DNA of 64,000 nucleotides. Origin: Heterocephalus glaber. Lineage: Eukaryota; Chordata; Mammalia; Rodentia; Bathyergidae. Location of the stretch: contig NW_004624732.1 of assembly GCF_000247695.1 (NCBI RefSeq), positions 23,845,500 to 23,909,499 of the forward strand, in the 5' to 3' direction. Shown piece by piece: positions 36,178 to 47,500 of the stretch. The translations under genes were made by a program, and so were the position numbers. The notes beneath the pieces were generated by a model that searched no databases, was not told where the DNA came from, and worked only from the letters and a program-made list of their open reading frames with translations. How positions within the stretch are numbered: the first letter of the stretch is position 1; every line of letters starts with the position of its first letter.

Positions 36178-39100
36178 AAGATACAGATACAGTGATACCT
36201 TGGTTGTCCAATGGCTCCAAGCTCGAACTTTCCATTACTCAACAAGGAAAGTTTGAGAAAAATCTGCTTCGTGTTCCGGTGCAGTGCTGTGCTCAAGAGT
36301 CAACCAAAAATCCACCTTGAGAAAACAATGGGCTGAGAGTGAGTCCCTTGTGGAGTCTTTCGCTGCGGCCACGAAGGGGTGACGCTTTAGTCCACACCAG
36401 CTCTCACCCAGACAACACACAGGGCTGGTGTCAGTGTGGTCAAACATTTGTCACCGCTCTTTTTCTTTGTGCTTTTTTTGCATAAAACATCATAACCATG
36501 GCTCCGAAGAAAGTGATACCAACAGTGAGCTAAGAGGAAAACTGTGAGAACCACAATAGAGTTAAAGAAATCATGAAATTTGTTCAAATCCTAGAAAAAT
36601 GAATTTATAAGTACAAGTTTGGGGCCTTTGGGCCTCAGAACCAATTATTTGGTTTTCCTTTTTTGCGGGGGGGTACGGGGGATTGAACTCAGGACCTTGC
36701 ACTTGGGAAGCAGGTGCGGTGCCACTGAGCTAAATCTCCAGCCCCAGATTCTTGTTTTCTTCTTTTATGCCCACTGTATGGTTGATGTTCTGTGATCTGT
36801 CATGACATTTCTTTCTTTCCTTTTTTTTTCAGTAGCAGGGATCGAATCCATTATATTTTTTATGGGAAAAATATATTCACTTCTCAAACTTTTCAGGGTT
36901 TGAACATGAATTTGGATCAAATTGAGTTCGACAATCACAGTATCGCCGTAGTTGGATTTCAGATTCAGATAACAAACACCCATGTGCCTAATACAATTTT
37001 TTTTCAACTTTGCCAAATTTGCTTCTGATTTTAACTCTTTCTAACTCTATTGCTTTAAAGCTGTCTCTGAAGTAAAACTGCTGTTATAAATAAAATTAGT
37101 GTTGGTAATTCCCATGAGTATTCTGAAAATTTTATTCTATGCCTATTTAGCTATAAAAATGATCTGTTTTGTCTTTCATGTCTTTAAAATTTTTTGTTAC
37201 TAATTTCACATATACCATTGTGTACCTATTTTGTTTAATATTGTTTGTTTTTGAGATTTTCTTACTGATTTGTAAGATTTTAAAAAAACAATTTTTATAC
37301 ATATTAGGTATATCAGTCCATGTGGATTTGTTTGCTGCAAGTTATCTTCTCTCAGCCTGGAACTTTTTCAGACTGTGCTTTTACAAGAAGGCACAAATTT
37401 TAACGTAAATTCTCCTTTTTATGATTTTCACATTTGTCTTCAGTTTAAGAAATTCCTTCCTACCCCATCACCATAATCTCCCATTTTCTTCAGAAATGTT
37501 AAGGTCTCGCTTTTATATTCACCTAGAATTAATTTATGAATTAATACAGGGTAAAGTTGGGATTTATTTTTCTGTATAGATAACCATTTGCCCCACACTA
37601 TTGAAAAAAGATGGACTATCTTTTTTCTCGTTATCATATATCAAATTTACACATATGTGAGTCTAAACTGGGCTCTTCATTCTATTCCGTGGGTCTGTGT
37701 GTCTTCATGCCAAACAGAACACAGTTTTAGTGGCTGTAACTTTACTCAGTCTTGTGAACTTACTGTGCATTGGAACCATGTGTCCCAGGGAGACTGGCCC
37801 ATCAAGAGCGAGCAAGTACATGGCACAGCGTGGTCACCTCTCAGTCAGGCTTCACAGGACCATCTTGGTTCAGAGAACCACGGTCACTGGGGATTAGGGA
37901 TTTGAACTGGAAGGGAAGGGGAGGAGGGTCAGATGTGTGGAAGAGTGTCATGAAATAAAATGAGTATCAAGAAATTCTGGTGAAATATATAGATAGCCTC
38001 CTGGCACACTGGAGCCAGGTGGGAGCCGTGCCACAGGTGTGTGCCGTGCCACAGGTGTGTGCCATGCAGGTGCCTCACGGGGGTGAGGTGGTGGTCTGGT
38101 AGCTCAGTTTTGGGAGTGAGCCAAACCCTGGCTTGGTCTTTAACAGACACTTACCCTCTCTGCAATTTCATTTCCCAACTATGAAGTGGACAGCCATAGG
38201 CTTCCCTCCTAGAATTGGGAGAGGACTGAATGAAAACCTGCAGATGAAGAGGTGAGCCGTGTCCTGGCCCAGATCTGGGTGGCAATCTGTATGTGGTGGT
38301 TATGTTGACCTGTTTTTAAATTCTAAGACCAAATTTTTTTCCTTTTCTTTTTTTTTGCAATGCTGGGAATGGAACCCCAGTAGGCAGGCACTGTACCACT
38401 GAGCTATACCCCTAGCCTTTTAAAAAAATTTCTGTAGAATTCACAATTCAGAAATTAGAAGAGAATTAGAACTTTCTTTTTTGTTTGTTTGTTTGTATTT
38501 TGAGTCGGGGCCTCACCATGAACTTGCTGGGATCCTTCTGTCTCAGCGTCCTGAGTGCTGGGACTACAGACATGAGCCACTGTGCCTGCAGTGATGTTTT
38601 TTACACCTTGTAGTGATGTTTTTCCCCTCCTCTTGAATCATTATTTAGAATTTGGGAGGGAACGATGCAGTAATACCTTGGAGGCAAACCTGAATGAGAG
38701 TGCAAGGTGGAAGCAGATGCCTTGCAGAAAGGACAGGTGCAAAAGAATTGTGTGCACAGCAGAGTTCTGTGCCCAGCAGATAGGATCTGCATAGTGTGGT
38801 AGGTGCTGGAAACTGACTTAGATTCCGTGCCTACTGAGTGAGGTTTCCCCAGTCGGGTAACCTCTCTGGACCTCTGCTTCCCCCTGTCCGGGGGCGCCAT
38901 CACCGCTATTAACTCATCCTGGGACTCAGGCGAATTGATACCGTACCCTAGGTCAGGTCAGCTTATGTGACCTCACTCATCGAGGGGTTGTGCCCCTGGA
39001 TGTGCCTTCTGGATGGCACCATGCAGTATGCAGAGGTTGGTACGGTCACAGTGTGTTGTCCTTGAGGCAAGCGTGGGCAGAGGGTGTGAGGGGCGGTGTG

Positions 39101-41525
39101 GCTGGGGTGGGGCCTTAATCAAGGGGCAAGGAGGAAGATGCTGCTGCTGGAGAAGCTGGGTTGTGCTCCTGGCCTCAGCCCCCATCCAGGGTCATGCCTG
39201 GCTGGTGAGTGAGGTTGTGGAAGCCGAATTTCCCAGGGCCATGGGTATTTCTCTGCTTGGCCAGCAGCCTTGTGGGCTTGAGTGGGAGGCACAGCCTGTG
39301 CCCTGTGAAGCCTGGATTGTGTGTGTTCTGCTCAGTGCTGTGCCGTTTGGCACCTAGGTACTCACTCACTCAATAGTCCTGCCCCTTAGGCAGTTGGACA
39401 GATGCTCTCGGGGACAGGAGAGGCCCCTTTGCCTGGCCTGAGTGGAAGTTGCTCTGCAGAGCCTGGGTCCGTACTAATTGGCCCCCTGGGGCACCTGTAA
39501 ACTCACAAAAGGACCACTTGGCCCTTGGGCCTCTGCCAGCGCCATCTACATTCTTCATCAGAAAAGGCAGGGAGCACTGGAAAAACCAGTTAGGGTGTGT
39601 AAGGCTCTTTTTATGTCCATGGCGAGGGCTTACTGGACTCTTGGTTCAGAAGCCCGGAAGTGTATCTGAAAATCTGCCTCTTTTAGAAAGTTGCCCTTCT
39701 GATTAGGCCACTACCACCCTTTCAAGGCCTGTCTCCTGAGCAGGCAGGTGGGCAGGATGAGAGTTTGGGGTTTGCTCCCCTTCCCTTTGCTGGAAACGGC
39801 ACCCAGCCATCCCCCTGAGCAGAGCTGAGCATGGCGTGCATGTGCACTGAGCATGCGCTTGTCGCATCTGAAGGTAACTGTGCAGATTGAGGGGCAGCTG
39901 GCCTGGTGGACCTGTCCATGTGTGGCCAGCATCATGTCCGCAGCTGTGGTGAGCAAGCTCTGGGATGTACAAGTTGGGCCACCACTGTGTCCCTAGGATT
40001 CCAGGGCACTTACTTGTCATTGCTGCTCAGCAAATATTTGAGAAGAATAATTTCATTTCCTATTCTTTGCCTGTTTCATTATTCACTGGTGTGGAGTGGT
40101 GACAGATTTGTTTCTTTTGCCTCCTGAAACAAATTACTAATTGTGTGTTTACCTCAAAATTTTTAAAAATGGACCCCAAAAGGGCTGGGGTTGTAACACA
40201 ATATGAAGGCCCTAGGCTCAGCCCCCAGTAACACATACATTCACACACACACATGCACAAAGACAGGCAATTGTTCTCTCTCTGGGCTGGAGGCTGGAAG
40301 TAGGAAATCTCCAGGGACATGCCAGGTTCCTTCTGGGGACATGGGGATGCGATTCCTTTGCCTCTGTTGGCTTTTGTATCCCTTGGCTTGTGGCCACAGC
40401 AGTCCAGGCTCTGTCTCTGTGATCAGATGGCCCCTGCCTCCTCTGTGTCTCTCAGTAAAGACACCCGTTGCTGGAGTTAGAGCCCAGTCGGATAATCTGA
40501 GATTATCTCCTCATCTCAGAATCCTGAACGTATCACATCAGCTAAAGTCTGTGTCTGCAAATACATTCCATAAGGTCAACATTCCCGGTATGGAAGTAGG
40601 GCCAGAGACATCTCGTTGGGGACCACAAGCAACCCACTAAAAGAAGATGCTTACTATTCTTTTTTTCTTTTCTTCCTGTGCTGGTGATCAAGCCCAGGGC
40701 CTCGCACATTCTAGGCAGGTCTCCTACCATTGAGCTAAACCCCAGCCCTTAGATTTATTGAATCAGTTGCTTTTTAAAACTATGTAATAACTGTTAGTCA
40801 GTAGGTTTACTGTTCCTACTTTGTTATTTGCATTAAGTAGTTTTTTTTACATTTATACTTTTTTGTTGTTTTAGGTTTTATAGAGCTAGGTTTCATTTTT
40901 CCCATTGATTTTATTTCCAGTCCCAAAGTCTTTTCCTATTGTCTGATAAGTCGTCATTCACATTGAAATAAAACCTTAAAAAACTGAGTTTTAAAATATG
41001 TTTTGAAATAAGTATACATTATGATGTGGCTATATTGAGCTAATGATAGGCATTGCCCAATGTACCTTTTTTTTTGTAGTGAGAAAGCTTAACATCCATT
41101 CTCTTACCATATTTCAAGACCCAGTATTGTTATTATTGATATTCATGCTATACAACAGATCTATTAAATTTATTCCTCTTGTCTAACACTTGTATCCTTT
41201 GACTAGTATTTCTCCCCCACCCCGAGAAATTGACTTTTTAATCCAGTGGTCATTTATTTTGGTATATGCTGTAAAATGAGAATCTGTACTTTGTTTTATT
41301 TTGGTTTTTGGTTTTTGGTTTTTGGGGTTTTTTTTGAGACAAGGACTCACTATGTAGTTCAGGCTGGCTTTGCACTCATTTTGTAGCCAAGTCTGGCCTC
41401 GAACTCACGGTGATCCTCCTGCCTTAGCTTCCTGGGTTCTGGGATTACAGGCGTGTGCCACCTCGTGCGGCTGAGAATCTGTATTTTGAATAATCTATAC
41501 ACTGGGATAAAATTTGTGTGTGTGT

Positions 41526-41574
<49 letters not shown>

Positions 41575-44500
41575 AGAAAGAGATTGAGGGAGAAATGAAA
41601 GTTTGAGTTTCAGATTGAGAGAAAACATGAATAAAGATGAATGCAAAACCCAGGGAAATCCCAGTAAGGTCTGCAGCTCTGTGGAACACGTACTGTCAGT
41701 GTTACTCTCCGGATGTTCGTAGTATAGTGTAAGTCTGTAAGATGCGATCACCGAGTCATATCTTCATTCAGGTGAGTCTGTAGTTATTAAAAATGAAAAG
41801 GGGGCTGAGGGTGAGAGAGAAGGCGACATTCCAGGTTGAGACTCTGAAAATAACCCATTCCTGCCTCTGTTGCTACCCTTGCACTGTGCAGTGGAGAATT
41901 CTCAGTTGTGATTTTTCAAAATCTGGGTTTGGATTCTTGGAGCAGCTCAATTGCTATTGCTCAGTACTGTTATTTTCCAGCACTGGAGATTTGAAGGCTT
42001 CTCATCCTCAACAAGTTCTTGCTGTCCTCATGGCTTCCAGTCAAAGGAGTCAATCCTGTGAGGGTTCAGGCTCCTCGCAGGATGCACACTTCTCTCATCC
42101 TGCAAAATGTGCTCCTAAATGCCAAGTTATATAAGTTGGTGTCATTTCTGCTTGACAAGTATCAAAAGAAGGAGCAGGTCACCATGAAAGAAATGCTGCA
42201 TGTTCTGCCCCATGATTACCGTAACAACCTCCCTCTGAACTTTGGGGAACTCTGTGAGTCCATGTATCTGGGCTTTGGCATTAAAATCAGGAAAGTGAAT
42301 TACTCTGGCAATACATATGAGCTAGTCCTCATTTTGGGTCTTACATGCAGTAGCATACTAGATGGGGATGATGAAAGAATCATTCTCAAAATCAACGTCA
42401 TTGTATTCGTCCTGTCTCTAATTTTCATGCAGGGCAACCATATCAGTGAGGAGGACCTAACTCAAAAAGTGAAAAGATGGGACATATTAGCTCAGTTTGA
42501 GCATTTTCATTTTGAGGAAGCCTGGAAATTCATCACTGAGGATTTAGTATGGGAAGAGTACCTGATGTACCGGCAGATTCCTAACAGTGATCCTGCTCTC
42601 TATGAGTTCCTGTGGGGTCCAAGGGCCCACGCTGAAGCCAGCAAGATGAAACTCCTAGTTCATATGGCCCATCTTAATGGCACAGATCCCAAGTCTTACC
42701 GAGAACTATATGAAGAGGCTTTGGAAGCAGAACTAGGTCTAGGTATAGAGCCAGGGTTCCTGAGAAACGGGATATTGCCCAAAGGTGTCAGTGAATGTGT
42801 TCTCCCCCGAGAAGAAATGAGGCCCATTTCCAGTCTCTGTGGAGAGCAGGCAGTTTTCTAGGAAGGGAAGGGCCAGGAGAGGGATAAAATAGCACACATA
42901 GCATCTTTCTGTCTCTTCTACTTGGTTTACTTGGAAATGGACAGGGGTTTTCTTTATGGTTTTTTGAAGTATCGGTCCTTTTGGGGGAGACTGAAGTAGC
43001 TTGCATATTTATTGAATGGTACTGATCTCCTGTGTATTTTTAGTTTTGTGAAGTTGATGTTTGTGTTTTCTGATGGGAATGTGATTCTGTGTGACATTGA
43101 TCACAAATGGAGAGCCTTTTTCATTCAAACGTAACAGTCTTTCCTGTTTTATCAGACAAACAGAAAAACTATTCAATTTATTTATGATAAAATGGGAGTG
43201 GAATAGGAATTTCCTTGAAAATTGTAAGTTTACATCAAGTTAGACGGACCCTAGAAAAAGTGATAAGGATGAAAATCAAATATTGGCTGTTGCTTATTTC
43301 TTTTCCCCTGTTGATCTATACTATTAAACATATTTATTGCAAAAAAAAAATGAAAAGGGGCTGGGATGTGGCTCAGTGGTAGAGCACTTGCTTAGCATAG
43401 GTGGGGTCCTGAGTTCAGCCCCCAAAATTGAAAAAAAAAAAAAGAATTTGATTTTCCAAGTATGATCAAATAATTTATTCTTTCACTTGTAAAGCATCCT
43501 TTATTAACTGTGATATATGCTAGAGTGTTTCATATTTATATTGGGAAAAGTGGACTTCATTTGATATATATCTATCATCTTTCATCCAGGAAGGTGCTGT
43601 GTTCTTTTTATCCAAGTTGTTTTCTGTCATTCCACAAAACATGTGGTTTTCTTCAAGTTCTTTATAGATACTGCTGAGTTTTGTATTGTTTTTATGGATG
43701 GATATTTTTTCCATTTGCATTCTTTCACCTGCTTATCTTGGTTGTATATCACTGGATAGAACCCCACACCCTCAAATACATGGAATTCTTTTAACTGGGG
43801 AGAATGCTTTTAGTTCTGCCACAAGAGACAATGTTTAACAGGCTTCTTCCTTTAAGCTTGCTGTCAGGAGTGGTGTGGTCAGTTATTTACCCAGTACTGT
43901 CAATTTAAGTGTTCTGCATCGAGGTGTGTGGGGGGGTCCCTTGTGAAAACACAGAAGCATGTTCTGTGGTTTTAATGCTAACTTATTTTCTTAGGTTCTA
44001 TGTCTTTGGCCACTGCCAAGATGAAGAATCCCACAGTGCATTCTTTGGGGTATCTGAGGTCCACCAGGCTGAATGGACAGCCCGGGGATTCTGTCTAGAG
44101 AGTGAGCTCAGCTGACAGTAGACTTTTCCTCTCCCCCCTCCCCCCCCCCCCCCTCGCCGCCTGGCTCTCAAGCCGGGACTTGAAGGCTGGAGAAAGCGGG
44201 GTCCCTCCCTCCCCCACCCACCCCGCTCCGAACCTTGAGGCATGGATGGGTACTGAGAGCACTGAGAAGGCTGCTAGCTGGATGACCCCAAATTTGGAAA
44301 TACTCAGAAATGGAAATTGTACTGTTAACTTCCCTCCAGGTCAATCATATGAAATCCGACTGCTGGAGAACCGGAAGTTGGGAGACTTTCAAGATCTAAA
44401 CACAAAATATGTCAAGGTAAGCCTTGTGTGCGGGGGAGCTGCCCACACTTGGAGGTAGGGGGTGTGGGGGTTGGTCGGGGCCTGAGCACTGGGGCTTGCT

Positions 44501-47500
44501 GGGGTGGGGAGAGGCTTCAGAGGGAGAGGTGGTGCTCTGCTTGGCCTTCATGGTGCACTGAGGCCCTGTTTCTGGTCTCTGGAGTGTCATGTCCCAGTGT
44601 GCAGCTGACACAGTGGCAACATCAGGGCCAGATGATGATGATGGCTGGACTGATAGAGCAGGCTCTGGGTCTTTGCCACTTACGGAACCTTTCTGAGCTT
44701 TAGTTTGTTCATCTGATGGAGCGTTTATAAAGCACATGTATGTAAAGCATCTTGTAATCCTAGGAAAATGGTAGACATTAAGCCAGGCATGGTGGCACAC
44801 ATCTGTAATCTCTGCACTGTGGAAAGCTGAGATAAGGGGATCACAAGTTCAGGCTCAGCCTGGGCAACTTAGTGACTTAGTAGACCCTCTTTCTAAATAA
44901 AAAATAAAAAGAGCTGGGGTTGTAGTTCAGTGTAAAGGCCCTGGGTTCAATCCCCAGTACTAAAAAATAAAAAGGTAGTCATCATTCTTACCATGGTAAG
45001 TATTTTGGGGGTTTTGAGAGTGAGTAGTACATGGATACTGAGAACTGGGAAGGAGCCACCAAGGGGAGAGGCTGGAAATATGGGGAGGGTCTGCCCTGGC
45101 TGGAATGGGCAGGTGGCTGGGGTTCCTCCTCGGCTCCCCTTGGCCCCATGCCCAGTTGCCTCCATCACCTGCCTTCCTCAGAGCATCATTCGAGTGGTTT
45201 TCCATGACCGCCGTCTTCAGTACACCGAACACCAGCAGCTGGAGGGCTGGCGGTGGAGCCGGCCGGGGGACCGCATCCTAGACATTGGTGAGTCCCAGCC
45301 TGAGGCTCTCAGAAATCCCAGTTGTCAGGGAATTCTCAGAAGGCTTTTCAGAGGATGCAGAAGGAAGGGTGAGCATTGCAGAAATAGATGGGCAACGAAA
45401 ACGGAATTATGGGGACTCGGGCACTAGCCCACAATGCTTTGTTTCCAGCCCTTGGGGCCAGGTGAGTTTGGAATTTAGAAGCTAGAATGATAGGGTACGT
45501 ATACCTGTTGCATTAGGGGAGATGTCTAACAGGCATCTGCCCACAATATTTCTATAGCAAAACAAAATGGGATGCAGACTCCTAAGAGCTCTGTGGTGAT
45601 TCAGGTCAGGCTTTCTGGCAGAGAGTTCTCCAAAACTTAGTTTCCAAGGCTTTGAGTACTTCAAATTGTGGTGAAGGAATTTGGACCTGTAATGAGGATC
45701 CTTCTAAGCATTTGGGAGAGGCTGACACTTGCACTTTTGTGTGTGTGTATGTGTGCAGATATTCCACTGTCTGTTGGTATCTTGGACCCCAGGGCCAGCC
45801 CAACCCAGCTGAATGCAGTTGAGTTCTTATGGGACCCTGCAAAGAGGGCGTCTGCGTTCATTCAGGTGAGTGAGCTGCAGAGCTCTGGGGTTCACAGCTC
45901 AAGTTGTCCAAAGGAGCCCATTTGGGTGGTGGTGACAGAGGAAGTGGGAGCCTGCTTAGTCACAGAGCTAATTGGTTAACAGGGTTAGGAAAGGGATGTG
46001 GAATGTTCTAGAGCTCTGTTTGGGTTCTGCTTACATAAGGTTTAAAAAAGTCAGTATTTCCTAGCAGAGATAATTGGAAAGTAAACATTTTTCCCATTAT
46101 AGTTTCTACTGTTGAGTGAGTTATTTCTTTATCCACCCCTGGGATGGGACTCGCTTTGCTGTGTACCACGTGAGGTCATGGGGGACCAGGCTGTGGTCAC
46201 TTTTGGCTCCATCTGCTCTCTCTTGCTTTCACTGTGCCCTCAGCACACTTTGTCCCCCTGAGTTTTCCCACCTATTTGTAAATCAGATCATGAATATAAA
46301 GCTATAGTGCAGTATCTGTTCCCTGGGAATCACTCAAGAAAAAAGATCTCTTTTGAAAACAATATTCTTATTGCACTAAAGAATCATTATTACAGGGGCC
46401 GGGGATTTAGCTCAGTGATGCTGCTGCCTGCCTCATAAACACAAGGTCCTGAGTTTGATCCCCGGTACCAGAGAAAGAAAGAAAGGGGGCGGGGGAGGAA
46501 GGAAGGAAGGAAGGAAGAAAAAAAGAAAAAGAAAGAAAGAGAATTGTTATTATAATGTTATTATTGTTTTAATAGTATTTATTATATTACTATAACATTG
46601 CTACATATGGTAACAAGTATGTATACTGTACGTCAGAAATGTGGAAATGGTTCCGGCATTCTGGTTATGCGTCCAACCTGCTTAGGACATAAGAGAGGGC
46701 TCAGGGTTTGGCTGAGGTCCCTGCCCTTAAGTGTGTAGGCTTTGCCTAGGGAGAGGTCCCAGGGTGAGGAGGGAGGGTGGGGTGGTCAGGGACAGTGACC
46801 TGGAGCAGTGATAAATTCTCAGCAGCCCGACAATAAAGGGCCAGAGGCAGCAGGGTGTGTCTTGCAGCTGGAGGATAGGGAGGCCACGGACCTGGTGGAG
46901 TGGCCTGGATGAGCAGGGAGCTGGTGGCAGGTCCACACAGGAGGCAGCAGGGATGGCGAGCAGCCCTGGGTGAGTCCAGACCTGCCCAGCTGGCCCCTGC
47001 TAGACTCCCTGCCCCTCGTCCTCTCCTAGGTGCACTGTATCAGCACGGAGTTCACCCCCAGGAAGCATGGGGGTGAGAAAGGAGTGCCTTTCCGGGTGCA
47101 GATTGACACCTTTAAGCAGAACGAGAATGGGGAGTACACGGAGCACCTGCACTCGGCCAGCTGCCAGATCAAGGTGTTCAAGGTAGGATGGCTTCATGAC
47201 TTCCTGCTTGGGCACATCTTCCTGCAGCAGTGCCGCCAGGGTGACCCTTGCAATTGTGCTTAGCGGCTGAGCCAGGAGCACAGCATCCCTCTAGTTGCAG
47301 GGCTTCTGTCTAGACTACCAGTGAGTCAGGGCCACGTGTCCATCCGGGGACAGAAGCCTGCCCACCCCTGCTCATTCCTGCCCTACTCGGGTGTCTTCTC
47401 ATCTGGGCATCTTGTCTGCAGCACTTGCTCAGCTTTCATCAGAAATATTGGGGTCTTTGGATGTCAGTGCCGAGGACTTTATAAGAGTGACTGATTTGTA

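Noticed and set aside
42019..42861. MAGE frame as an alternative TFCP2L1 exon
   Set aside because: It is a retrocopy with its own A-run, and I saw no clear acceptor and donor pair that would join it in phase to exons 2 and 3.
44102..44458. Open frame running through exon 3
   Set aside because: It is the exon 3 frame extended into intron on both sides; the splice sites at 44340 and 44416 define the real coding part.
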